A stretch of 64,000 bases of DNA from Heliocidaris erythrogramma. Taxonomy: Eukaryota; Echinodermata; Echinoidea; Camarodonta; Echinometridae. The position numbers were made by a program, and so were the translations under genes. The number at the start of each line of letters is the position of its first letter. The stretch's first letter is position 1. Positions 11,906 to 23,017 of this stretch are shown one piece after another. Under the pieces are notes generated by a model that did not search any database, was not told the DNA's origin, and was given only the letters and a program-made list of their open reading frames with translations. Location: assembly GCA_025617745.1 (NCBI GenBank), contig CM046858.1:28224534-28288533 (forward strand). Reading direction: 5' to 3'.

Positions 11906-12714
11906 AATTTTGGCTCACCTTTTTTTTAGTAAGTTGCATACAAAGTTAACAAATTCTTTTTTACAAGATCAAAAACAAAAGAATAACAAGAAATTTCTCA
12001 AATTGACAAACTTTATTGAAGCGACAGATAATTATTTTTACCCCCACTTTTGACAATCCCATGATCACTTATGAAGCATGGAACTTACACGGAGTCTAAA
12101 CCTTATTTCAACTTAATGGTCGTCGTCGACATATGAATTCTTCTCGGAGAACGATACAGTAATCTCTTCAAATACAAAAGTCCTTCTGTACACGCATAAA
12201 CAACTTTCTTTGCAGACTACACGATACTCCATAACTTTCCTAGATCTGCGATCGATTTTTGGATCCACGACAGAATAAATAACCACAGATAGTATTGGCA
12301 TTGGTCAACACGAAATCTATTCCAATAATGACATTGATCGATTGTCATTAGACTTGGTCAACAGTAGAACGCACGAAGGCAAACGTTCTCTCTAATTACA
12401 TCAATATTCCTTGTGGAATCAACTTTTAATCTTGTGCCTTGAAGGGAATTCTGGGTCCTTTTAATAGGATTAATTATTAACCTTGCGAGATTGTAAGTCC
12501 TTTGAATAGGCTTAATTTTTTAATCTGAATATACTAATAGTTTGAGTTTTCTATTGGTTGTTAATATTTCCTCCGGATGACGTTGCTGCTGAAGTTAAAG
12601 CCAACCTATTAAAATAATATTCATCGTATGATTTTAACGGTCGACGATTCGTGACATGCTGCCCTTGTATTGCACCATATCACCTTTTATATAAGCACAT
12701 AAATAACTATATTA
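11906..12714. other. no recognised feature
   Basis: AT-rich. A short imperfect repeat ('ccttttaataggattaatt' and 'cctttgaataggcttaatt') occurs near 12,455-12,520. Confidence 0.45.
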
Positions 12715-12930
12715 CCCCAGCTCGGGCCTTCGTAGCCACATAAAATGCTGGCGTATTCAAGAAATTAATTTCTACTCATTTACCTCACCTGCGTCTAGTG
12801 TGCATAGATTAATGCCTTGGCAAAGGGCCTAATTAGTTTTGTGAGCCTGCGACATGAAGTTAACCTCGTACCCAGTGGTTCACATTCCGGTCACCTATCC
12901 ACTAGACCAAAACTCTTCTGCTTCTACAGA
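12715..12930 (-). repeat. degenerate tRNA-derived SINE
   Basis: Same order of blocks as the SINE at base 1 (body 'cctgcgtctagtgtg...attaatgcctt', then a decayed tRNA-like part with 'tcacctatccactagacca'). It lies head to head with the next SINE, about 15 bases away. Confidence 0.65.
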
Positions 12931-12944
12931 CTACTGCATGTCGA

Positions 12945-13257
12945 TGTGTCGTGGTATCAGTGGTTAATTCACTCGACTCTCAATCCAAGGGTTGAGGGTT
13001 CGAATCTCAAACCCGGACTAGCGTCTTTTGGCAAGACATTCATCCACATTTGCCACTCTCCACCCAGGTTATAAATGGGTACCTGGCAGGATTTATTCCT
13101 TAATTGCACTACGACCGCCGCCGGAGCTAAAGCCAGGGTAATGATTATCTACCTTTGGAAGCGCATAATTATGGACGTTATGTCATAATGCGATATATTT
13201 ATGCGCTATGCAAGAACGGTTTATTATTATCATTATTATTATTATTATTATTATTGC
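12945..13257 (+). repeat. tRNA-derived SINE, near full length
   Basis: The tRNA-like head (12,945-13,020) has A-box-like TGGTATCAGTGG and B-box GGTTCGAATCTC. The body follows with GGTACCTGGCAGGATTTATT and a 3' part ending in a 'gcgctatgcaagaacgg' motif. The element ends in a TTA/ATT triplet tail (13,219-13,257). This is the best copy for reading the family's structure. Confidence 0.8.
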
Positions 13258-14514
13258 AACCAACACACCGTGTCTCTCAGAAGTGATACTCTCTCAGTTA
13301 GATCTATTAAAGCTAGATGCATCACAATATATTTATTAAATTAAGGTTTATTGGTATATAACAGGGTGTACAAGGGAAATCTTGTCAATCTGTGTTGTCG
13401 CACATGGTTATATGATGACACTCAAGTTGTTAAGTGCGGCAGTTGTAAGATTGAATTTAATTTGATTTATTCAGAAAGATAATTTGGGATCTCATTTATT
13501 TCATTCAGTGCAGAAGAACATTAGTTGCAATGTTACATGAAAAACGACAGCTCTTGAAATGCTCTAGTTATGAAAATGGTAATAGATTATCCCTTTGACC
13601 AAAATATTTAAGTCACATGGTGCAGTCCCATGCATTTCCTATGTATGTCTGTTTTCCATCATACTATTTCACTCATAGTGACAATTTTTATTGATGTATT
13701 ATGAACAATTTAACGGTGTTTCGCGCCCCTTTCTATCACATGTTAATAAGAACAAATTTCAAAGTATCCATATTTTCACTATCTCACAAATGCAGTTTAA
13801 ATTGATTAAACTGTTAAAGGGTGCGACGAAGTTAGCGTTCTATAAATATAAATATAGATATGATATACATTTAACATAAAGTCGACATGTAGAAATTGTT
13901 TTTTTATTGACGTATAATAATACACCCTCACAACTTGAAACCGAATGGGTATATTCAGTATCAAATTCTACGTAATCTAAATTGATAGTTTAGTGAATGA
14001 TAGATAGTAACGTTAAAAAAAAACCCCTGAAAGGGCAACTTTTTATATGTAGGTAACGTGTATACTATCAGGAGGAGGGGTCTTTCTGCCTAACTCTCCA
14101 TATATCAATCACTAGCTAAGTGAACCGTTACCGTTTCATCACTGAGAGGTAATCGGGGTTTTTTAAAGAATAGAATTATAATTTTCAGAACAGAATAATG
14201 GCGAGAAGCAATTACCACGTGTATCTTTTTAAACTGCCTTTTCATGATCTCATTATAAGCGGCTATCAGGCTATATTGATGTTGTACGGCTGTATAATAA
14301 TCACATGTTTGTTTAATGCGCACATTGTTAATGTCAACTAAAATATACATAAAATGCCTTTGCTCTGCGAACATTACCACAGTAACAACAATGATTATGC
14401 TTATCGAAACAATTAACCCGATTAACTGAAAGCCCCATGATGAGATAATCAAGAAAAATGCACAGAATGCATGCATTGTTTTTATTTAAAAAAAAAGAAA
14501 TTCGTACGCAGATG
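13258..14514. other. no recognised gene
   Basis: AT-rich. A 123-codon minus-strand frame (14,105-14,476) with one hydrophobic segment has no known domain. A few frames of this length are expected by chance in 64 kb of such DNA. Confidence 0.45.
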
Positions 14515-14775
14515 TCGTAGTCGAGTGCTTTAAAACTTGACTGGAGCTATGAAGGTTGTAGGTTCAAGCCCCGGTGCGGTACTAGGTGTCCTCGGCAAGA
14601 CATTAAACTACATTTGCCATTCTCCACCCACTTGTTAAAATGGGTACTGGTAGGATGGAATTCTTTTAATGCTGTGAGCACCGAAGTCGGTATAGCCTAG
14701 CTAGAGCTGGGGTAATAGTAGAGCACCTTTGGTTTATATGAGCACTATAAATGTATCACATATCATAATTATTGC
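14515..14775 (+). repeat. tRNA-derived SINE
   Basis: Head with 'gtcgtagtcgagtgctttaa' and B-box GGTTCAAGCCCC, then the body 'tcggcaagacattaaactac' and 'aaaatgggtactggtaggat', ending near 'gagcactataaatgtatcac'. Diverged from the 12,945 copy but in the same order. Confidence 0.7.
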
Positions 14776-15782
14776 AGTATTGGCATTTCACTCATGAATC
14801 GATTAATGTTTATTGTATCACGCGTTTTAATGTTATCTGGTTATTAATTAAAAACCTGCTTCCTATCAGTATGTCGCATTTTTATCCCCTTATTGATATG
14901 TTTATTCCCTTAATACTATGAATTCACACATTTAATGGGAACTTAATCACCCATGCTCTGACTATACTGACATTTAGCTAATTATGAACCAGTAGTGCGA
15001 AAGTAATGCTATGTGATGAAATTCCGTTCCTAAAAATAGGCTTATTTTGTTAAAGGTCGCAGTCTTTAATCCATAAATTAATGAAAATAACAGTTCAGAG
15101 GCAATGATTTCGATCTTATTTTGCATATAACTAATTGCGGCTTCTGCGAGTATTGTATTGCAAAGCGGTTATTGCTGAACCGTTTAAAAGTCAATTTCAT
15201 CAGCAGTGAATTTGAAAATGAGCACGTTAGTATATGTGACCATGGCGACGTCATGTTACTGATCGCTTTACTGATCGATGAATATGAGGTGGCAGAAATG
15301 TCATGAAACCGTGAAAATATGTGAAGATTGTGTTCTTGGTGTAGTATTTCACAAGTGTCACATTTGGCTCCCCACAGCCAAACAAAATTTAATTACCCGC
15401 CCAAACTTTCAAACAAAATTTAGTAACCTGCCTAAAATTTCATTCGAAATCTAACTATGTGGATTATCCACAAAAAAGTCACTTTCCTGTAACTTTTCCT
15501 CAGTTTAGTTCTTCAACGGTATATTATTGTATACATGTGTATCACTGTATTATTTCATACATTTCTATATTTTTGGCCTGCATAAGGGGTTCAGTACATT
15601 TGAAGGTCTACCGAGTTAGAAATCAGATCAGTTGCTTCTATTTTAGCTTACAGACCAGATAAATGAAGAAAAAATCGAAAAGTGTTGTTCAATTGCTTTA
15701 AAAAAAATGAAAAATGAAGATTCATAATAATGTCATAACGTGAGAACATGCAAACATTAGCAAACCATGAACATTATGTTCT
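14776..15782. other. no recognised feature
   Basis: AT-rich. A short doubled motif (AAACAAAATTTA followed by 'cctgcc') sits near 15,382-15,432. Confidence 0.45.
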
Positions 15783-15920
15783 GGGGAGCGTTTCATCAAG
15801 CGTTTTGTCGGTGATTTTTACTGACAAATTTGCTCTCAGCCAATCAAATGCAAGGATTTCAGTAGCTTATAACAATTGTCGGTAAAAATCACTGACAAAA
15901 CGCTTGATGAAACGCTCCCC
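15783..15920. mobile_element. palindromic MITE, GGGGAGCGTTTCATC family, copy 1
   Basis: 138 bp with inverted ends GGGGAGCGTTTCATCAAGCG / CGCTTGATGAAACGCTCCCC extending to about 45 bp per arm. The loop carries CAGCCAATCA, a CCAAT-box-like sequence, followed by 'atgcaagg'. Other copies are at 19,394, 22,880, 43,670 (part) and 59,610. Confidence 0.85.
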
Positions 15921-15948
15921 TGATCAATTGCATCTTTTGTGACTTATA

Positions 15949-16408
15949 CACTGTAAAAACTAAAGTGCTACTTTCAGGGGCATGTATAGTGACTGCACCT
16001 GAAATGCTGTTTATAGCACTTGTAGTGTGCTAATTTACCAGCAAAAAAAAAATGTGACCATGGCGAGCCTCGAACCAGGTTCCGCTGATTGAGAGACGCT
16101 GACGTTACCGATGGACTAACGAATGCTTCTTGCAATCCAGTTTAGTCATGGGAGTCAAGTAGATAACATGAACTATGTGGTGTCGTAAATTCACTATGTA
16201 ACAATATGATCTGCTCTAAATTCTACGATGTGAGTTAGTCTAGCGGTAATGCCAGCAATTCTCGATAATGTTTAGCAGTTTAAGGAGCCGGTCCAGCTCC
16301 CGTGAAAGTGCTGAAATAGCACGCTGTGTGCATTCAATAGCACTCTGAGTGCATTCCCTATGCATGCCCTCAAAAAGTGCTATATACAGCACTTACGTTT
16401 TTACAGTG
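15949..16408. mobile_element. TA-flanked foldback element with tRNA-like arms
   Basis: Ends CACTGTAAAAACTAAAGTGC and the inverted GCACTTACGTTTTTACAGTG, flanked by TA on both sides; 460 bp. Each arm contains a tRNA-like stretch: minus strand at about 16,133-16,052 (TTAGTCCATCGG, then GGTTCGAGGC) and plus strand at about 16,230-16,312 (TTAGTCTAGCGG, then GGTCCAGCTCC). They are inverted relative to each other, so they belong to the foldback and are not separate tRNA genes. Confidence 0.7.
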
Positions 16409-17154
16409 TACCCTTGAAATATCCAGATGCTTTAAAATTAATGTTGAAAAACGGGGCGTCATGTGGCGTTAAGTGACAACATGCTGGGATCAAATATTTG
16501 AAAAGCTTTACATCAGCAAACCATAAGCATCATGTTCGGCAAATAATCGATGAGGGTGGAATAGTCTTAACCTAATTGAGCTTTGGATTTCGGTGGAAAT
16601 TTTAATTGTATAGATACATAAGGTACAACACGAACAGTTAAAGAAACATGGATCCAAGAATGCGAGCAACAAATTTCAAGAGGACACTTGTGTATATACA
16701 TGTACATTACGCTAAAACCACTTGAACACATACCACTTGTCCTTGAAGACTTCATCGTTTGATAAATTGGTATCAATTGAATCAAAATTGCACTAGAGGG
16801 TTTATTTCGATAAACGTTTCGTTAATGACAATGCTCATAAATGATACTGAAACCACTCAAAATATTTAACCCCTGTCTGAAATAACAAATTTCTTGCTTC
16901 CTTTGAGCGGTCTTTTTAAACAGGGTCGACCGTCTGAACATTTTCTGGGCAGTAGATTACTGAAATATAGTGTCGTTTGATAAAGCATTGTGTTAAAAAC
17001 CACTACGTTTGCCTGTATATACATGAGCGTTGCTATACTATTTTAAAAAGGGCATGGTGTGGATGACTGTATTGTTGACTGTATTGTTTATGCAAATACA
17101 ATAATAAATATCGAGCATATATAGGGTTAAAACGATAATGTCGCCTTGCCGCGT
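16409..17154. other. no recognised feature
   Basis: AT-rich sequence, nothing recognised. Confidence 0.45.
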
Positions 17155-17574
17155 TTGAAATTTGTTGTAGAACGGGGGATATGCAGATAAAGGGGGGGGG
17201 GGGGTAATATGTCACCCCTCACCCCTCTAGTGACGCCAATGTGTGCTCGTGGTGATACATCAGAACAAGGAGGTACTAGGCAAGCTTGCCTAGAACCTGC
17301 TTGATCAGACAGTGAACCTCTGGTCAATTCTGGGCCTTTGATTCTGTTATCCGTTCGGTCTGCCATCTGAATCAACTCGCTACAAGCTCCGATCGATCTT
17401 CAGGACGAGGAAGGAAGAACAAGGATATCTAGAATCTCAACATGTAGGTTAACCAGATGAGTTTATCTAGACATCTGGATGAATTCCAACTTCTTCTTCT
17501 CGGGTCAATACAATGCACTCATCCAGTACAAGACGCAGCATCTTTAGCCTTGCGGTTGATCCCTTCCCGACAGT
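17155..17574. other. poly-G repeat fragment and short palindrome
   Basis: 17,155-17,240 resembles the G-run repeats (G run near 17,191-17,204, then 'tagtgacgcc'). 17,276-17,293 is an 18-bp perfect palindrome CTAGGCAAGCTTGCCTAG. Nothing else was recognised. Confidence 0.5.
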
Positions 17575-17985
17575 CGTGTAGCTAATCGGAGGCATGGGGG
17601 GGGGGGGGGGGGGGGGGGGGGAATGCCCCCAGAATGGAGAACAAAAGAAAGAAAATAAATGGAATGATATAATTATAGAGAAAAGGTGAAAGTTGGAAAG
17701 GTAACATTTTTAAAAGAAGATGAACTGAACGAGGGGGGGGGGGGGCAAATTTGTTGCATTACTCCGAAGGTTCGTTTTTCCGAAAATGAAATAGGGTTTG
17801 TAATTCCGAAAAGGAAATAGGGTTCATTATTCCGGAGGTTCGTAATTCCGAAAAATTAAGTGTACGGCTCTTTTACCAGTGGAACCCTTTCCACCCTTTC
17901 CCGCATCAGTGGCCTTCACCTAGTAAGCCGTGCCCCTGCATAATAAAAGTGCCCCTCAATGGCTGGAACCACGTTTCGCCACTAT
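17575..17985. mobile_element. GTAGCTA-type element with 26-G run and TTCGGAA block
   Basis: Left 'gtgtagctaatcggaggcat', then 26 consecutive G (17,596-17,621) and a second G run near 17,733-17,745. 17,755-17,865 is a short array of the TTCGGAA repeat, and the right part contains 'ccctcaatggctgg' and 'tttcgccact'. The same left and right parts occur at 34,297-34,557 and 40,483-40,709, so this is one family. Confidence 0.6.
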
Positions 17986-19212
17986 GTCAGGATCTTCACG
18001 ACTTCATGGTTCTGGTAGATGTAAATTGACCAAAAGATGTTCAGTTGTCTATGCTTCCAACTTGATCAACTTGACCGACTTCACCGAATAACTTTCATTT
18101 GATTTTCAACTTTTACAAGCATCCTATAACATATAGTTACGGAGAAACATGCATGGACCTCGGTGTCTATAGACCTTTAATGAAGGTATTAGTACCCTTA
18201 GAATAAGTTTCTGTCTTGACCATACAATGACCATAAAAACGAGAGGTGAATGACTGAAAAAGGACATCATCCTCGAAATATATAGATATTTGGTCCAAGA
18301 GAGGAGATGAAGAGAGAGAGAGAGGGGGGGGTGGGGGTGGGGGTATGGGAGAAGATGCAGCCTTTAATACGCCTCTGCTTTGTAACCTTTCTGTCTACTA
18401 TGTATAAACGAGCGCATTGTGTCAAATATTCAACTAAACGTCTTTCACATACCTGATTATGCATGTCGATCAGGAAAAAAAGAGAGAATAATTAGCCAAG
18501 CATTTCTCTCTAAACATTACGTTTTATAATCATCCCGTTATTTTGTTAAATGCCTGATCATTATCTCGCACTCAGCAAAAAAGTCCGTGCCAGCAGACAG
18601 GACATCATCCCATTCGAGTTTTCTCTTAGCACGGCTTACAATCAGAGAGATCGGAGAGCGTATAATGTGGTTCGGGAGAAGAATTTTTATGTAATTTTTC
18701 CCTCGTGGTTTCTTTGAAGTTGATTGATGCTATATGCGCATTACGTATGCATGATACTTAGTAGAACCATTATTATCATGATTGGTGATAAGCATTATAA
18801 TCATTCTATTAATTACAGTCATTATACTCATCATTTCCATTATTGTTTTTATACTTCCTTTATATTAACGATATTCGGTAGTTTTGTGATTAGAGTATAT
18901 TCGTTTTTAGCCATTATGAAAACCATAATGCTATGATGATAGCCACACCAACAACACATTCAATATATTTTATTAACACCGAGGAGGAGAGGACGGTTGT
19001 TCCATGCACGAAGCACACGTTGCCCAGCAACTAGAATCAGCTACCTAAATAATTAATCAAATACATACCTGCGTAATTAAGAAGCATGATCGATTCCAGG
19101 GTAACAAATTAGCAATAAAAACGTACTTTTATTATCGTCTGCAATGAAAAGGAATTAAAGAAATGGAACTTTGTACACATATACGCGGACATATATTAAA
19201 AAAAAAAATATT
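17986..19212. other. no gene; GA/G tract
   Basis: A GA then G tract at 18,299-18,345. The rest is AT-rich and unrecognised. Confidence 0.45.
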
Positions 19213-19390
19213 TAGTAGTCAAGACCCTCTACTGGAGATGTGAAGATCTTGGGTTCGATCCCGGCAAGGTACTTAATTAATTGAGGTAATTTATCTATAT
19301 TGCTTCTCTCAATACGTGATGTTAAATAGGTGTTCGGGAGGGTGCGAACGTCATCGTGGTTTGTGCAGCATTTTGAGCGTCTAAATGGCA
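19213..19390 (+). repeat. truncated tRNA-derived SINE
   Basis: Starts inside the tRNA-like part ('tagtagtcaagaccctct'), with B-box GGGTTCGATCCC, then a decayed body. It is followed directly by a MITE. Confidence 0.6.
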
Positions 19391-19393
19391 CCT

Positions 19394-19532
19394 GGGGAGC
19401 GTTTCATCAAGCATTTTGTCAGTGATTTTTACCGACAACTTTTATAAGCTACTGAAAATCCTTGCATCTGATTGGCTGAGAGCAAATTTGTCAGTAAAAA
19501 TCACTGACAAAACGCTTGATGAGACGCTCCCC
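19394..19532. mobile_element. palindromic MITE, GGGGAGCG family, copy 2
   Basis: Same ends and loop as 15,783-15,920, with the loop in the opposite orientation (CTGATTGGCTGAG, an inverted CCAAT). 139 bp. Confidence 0.85.
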
Positions 19533-20560
19533 TGGTGGCTGTAAAGCAATATAGAGGGCAATATCAACATCATTTCGTTAGCAATTTTATTGTTTCTATT
19601 ATTATTATGATTCTCATTATCACTATTATCACTTTTAAAGAAGTTGTTGATTTTAAGGAGAGAGTAACAGACGTTTCTAAAAGTATGCTTGCCCATCGCA
19701 GCAATATTAGGCAGGGCGACACATTCAGTAATATTCAGCCGTACTATTATACTAAAGAATCCAGCTTTGCGTCTTTCTGTAACAGAGCAATGTAATATTA
19801 TAATCAGGGACATCAAAAGCTCACCCCCTTGCTCTAGATTCGCCACGGTGTAAAATGCAAATATCATCACAAAGATCTATTGACAATTTGTCCACCGCGT
19901 CTCAGATCGAAGACTTTGAATGGAAGGTTTTCGATGAGAGTTTGCTCTACGTATTAACAGTTGGATATACTATGCCTTGAAATCACCGATAGAAAGCGAT
20001 GACACCTCGCGTAAGAAAAAGGGAGGGGCAACTTGCCCCTAGAAAAAAGCAACAAAGCAGTTAAATAATTTACTTAGGAATTCATTTGTAGGGCAACAAT
20101 TACAAGATTGCTATTGAAAAATGACAAAATATGAAAATATCCGTTAAAAATTATCATCTTGGTCGCATTGTGATCAATGATAATTCTTGTCAATTGATAA
20201 TTCGATAATTCTTAAGTAGGTTTTCATCGTTTCTATGTTTTTAGCAATATTGTAAATCATGCAATTCAGCCATTGGCTGCGACAAAACGACAGTAAAACC
20301 TTCAGTTCAATTCAATTCATTGTGACTTCTCCTATGTCAAACTGGAGATTTTAAGACAATTTGGGGGTAGTTGGGGTATTGGATCCATATATCGCCATTT
20401 CAATAATGCATGTGACGGTAAGAAAGCAGTGCAAAATATAGCCTTTTATAGCCTTTTATATAGCCCGATCTGCGATGGAAGTCTGCTCTTGGTATTAACA
20501 GTTGGATAATCTGTCTTGATATCACCGAAAAGACTGCGATCACACATCGATGATGCGAGG
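19533..20560. repeat. diverged direct repeat with AT-rich spacer
   Basis: 19,890-20,010 ('ctctacgtattaacagttgg', 'atcaccgatagaaagcgatg') recurs at 20,460-20,560 ('ctcttggtattaacagttgg', 'atcaccgaaaagactgcgat') in the same orientation. The 450-base spacer is AT-rich with nothing recognised. Confidence 0.55.
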
Positions 20561-20579
20561 GATGAAAATGACAGTGCGT

Positions 20580-20860
20580 GAATCCTTCTTCTGCATGTTT
20601 TTTATCCCTCTTTTCCTTTGCCCCTCTTCTTCTCTTTCTACATACTCGGGGTTTTCTTTCTTTTATGATCATCATCTGCTTCTCTATCCTCTTCCTCTTC
20701 TTCCTATTCTCCTCCTTTCCATTCTTTTTCTTCTATTTCTTTCTTCTTTTCGTCCTTCTTCTGCTTCTTCTTCTTTTTTTGTTGTTGGTCTTCTTCGTAT
20801 TCATCATCATCTTCTTCTCTTCCTTATTCCTCATCTTCGTCTTCTTATGTTCATCTTCTG
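20580..20860 (+). repeat. polypyrimidine (TTC) tract
   Basis: About 280 bases rich in TTC and CTT. The 106- and 142-codon hydrophobic frames that cross it are composition artefacts. Confidence 0.75.
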
Positions 20861-21984
20861 GAAGAATTAATATTCAACGCGTACTTTTATCCTTATTCAC
20901 AATCACATGCTTTTGTTTATTCTATTTATTTATCATGGCTCTAATCTATTCTAGCATTTGGAAAAAAAATAATCAGTTGATTAAATGTTTCAATATCAAA
21001 GTTTAACAGCTATCATCAATACATCGTTTCAAGTACTATTAATGGTGCCAAAGAACGAGTGATTAACTTGATAACAGTCACTCGTTCCATAGTTCATCAA
21101 ATGTTTTCAATATACTGTACATCATAACATTTTCTGCCGGAAAAATTAAAGGAATAATAATCTAAGTATACTGAGTTGTTATAATGGTAAGGTCATAAAT
21201 TTCATTTTTTATATGCATTTATCATGTTTGTATCATCTATTGTCTGCATTTTCAACTTTAAGTGTTTATAATGGCACACCGCACGGCTTGAATTTGCTGT
21301 TCGCCGCTGCTTTCATTTGTTAATCTAAGATGTAAACGCTGTGATGTCCTGTAAACATGGTAAGTTGAATTCATGCTTGATTTAAAAACACAAGCGTTCA
21401 CAAAATTATTTCTTTCCTTAAAGACTGAAATTTGTACTGTCCAAGTATATAATCATCTTTAGTTTAGGCGCTGTCGGTGTTCAAAAGCGGGAATACGATT
21501 ACATACACTGTCTTCGGTGTGTGTCATTTATAGGACACTACGAATGCTGCAAAATTGGGATTTTATAGCCATATTTTATTTAGTTTATCTCTAAACTTCC
21601 TACAATGATATTCTTGATAGCTGATAATTATTTATGTTGATATAACAAGTGTAATAATAATGTATTTGATAAAATGAGGATCAAGACAGTAGCCTTCTTC
21701 CCATATCTACGCCACTGTGCCACGATGTGAAGCTTTTGATAGTAAATTTCCTGTTTTTATGAGCATGTAGACTATAATTGTCGTTGCTCGGGCATCGCAG
21801 CTATGCCTGCCAAACCTTATAAATACACAGTTGTAGATATCTTTAAAATGATCTTGCTTCCGAACATCGTTAATCACGATTGGGTATTTGATCAGAGAAT
21901 CTTTATCATTAAATATGATTTTAACACTGGTAATGTATTTGCATTATGAATAACCTGTAAAAGATCCATATCAATGATAATATC
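20861..21984. other. no gene; small hairpin
   Basis: AT-rich. 21,054-21,087 can form a short hairpin with stem ACGAGTGA/TCACTCGT. Nothing else was recognised. Confidence 0.45.
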
Positions 21985-22185
21985 TCGTTCTTGTAAAGCG
22001 CATTATATGGCACTATAAGACATAACGCCTCTATGCGTTTCCACTTTGGATATTACCCCGGCTTTAGCTCCGACAACTGTAGAGCCCAATACATTCAATG
22101 AATAAATCCTACCAGGTACCCATGCCTCAACTGGGTCGAGTGCAAGAAATGTAGATTAATGTCTTTATGCAATAGACCACAGAAC
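21985..22185 (-). repeat. tRNA-derived SINE, 5' truncated
   Basis: The minus-strand body matches the SINE at base 1 (GGCTTTAGCTCCGACAAC, 'aataaatcctaccaggtacc', 'gtagattaatgtctt'). It includes the 3' tail region with 'gcgcattatatggcactata'. The tRNA-like head is missing or decayed. Confidence 0.75.
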
Positions 22186-22244
22186 ATCTTTGTGCAATAG
22201 ACCTTGTGGCAGATTAGCCTTGTGCTAAATAAGTTTTCAAATAG

Positions 22245-22356
22245 TCTACTACTACTACTACTACTACTACTATTATTACTACTACTACTGCTACTATACT
22301 ACTACTACTACTACTACTACTAGTACTAGTACTTCTACTACTGCTACTACTACTAT

Positions 22357-22441
<85 letters not shown>

Positions 22442-22580
22442 GCTGCTACTATACTACTACTACTACTACTACTACTATTACTAGTACTAGTACTTCTACT
22501 ACTGCTACTACTACTATTACTAATACTTCTATTAGTACTACTACTACTACTACTACTACTACTAGTATTACTACTACTTA
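22245..22580 (+). repeat. TAC/ACT trinucleotide array
   Basis: About 330 bases of TAC units with scattered ATT, AGT and CTG interruptions. A stretch near 22,285-22,340 and another near 22,445-22,510 share the same interruptions, suggesting an internal duplication of about 155 bases. Confidence 0.85.
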
Positions 22581-22879
22581 TCTACATTGCTTCCCCCCGG
22601 CATTAGATTCTGGATTTTGAATATGGGGGGGGGGGGGGGGGGGTGTCAAACGGGGAGTTTACTTTCTTATGTAAAGCAGCAATATCAGGTTTTCCTATAA
22701 CATCTTACTGAAAATAGGCATACCCTTAGTTCCCTTCCTTATCAAACATAACATTCCTCTTTTTGTAATTCAACATGAGGGAAAACTGCGTTCAGAAATC
22801 ACAGCTAATGCGTGCCATCTCCTTTTCGTCTTGCAGATATAAATTCAGTTGCTCTTTTGAATTATTCAGTGACTTACCA
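22581..22879. other. 19-base poly-G run, otherwise unrecognised
   Basis: G run at 22,625-22,643 after 'ggattttgaatat'. The rest is AT-rich. Confidence 0.5.
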
Positions 22880-23017
22880 GTGGAGCGTTTCATCAAACGT
22901 TTTATCAGTGATTTATACTGACAAATTTGCTCTCAGCCAATCAGATGCAAGGATTTCAGTAGCTTATATCAATTGTCGGTAAAAAGCACTGACAAAACGC
23001 ATGATGAAACGCTCCCC
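22880..23017. mobile_element. palindromic MITE, GGGGAGCG family, copy 3
   Basis: Ends GTGGAGCGTTTCATC and GATGAAACGCTCCCC; the loop contains CAGCCAATCAGATGC. 138 bp. Confidence 0.85.

Noticed and set aside
14105..14476. 123-codon minus-strand frame with a hydrophobic segment
   Set aside because: A few frames of this length are expected by chance in 64 kb at this AT content, and no domain, repeat or splice context supports it.
20550..21006. Hydrophobic frames suggesting a membrane protein
   Set aside because: They are translations of a TTC/CTT polypyrimidine tract, open in two frames at once.
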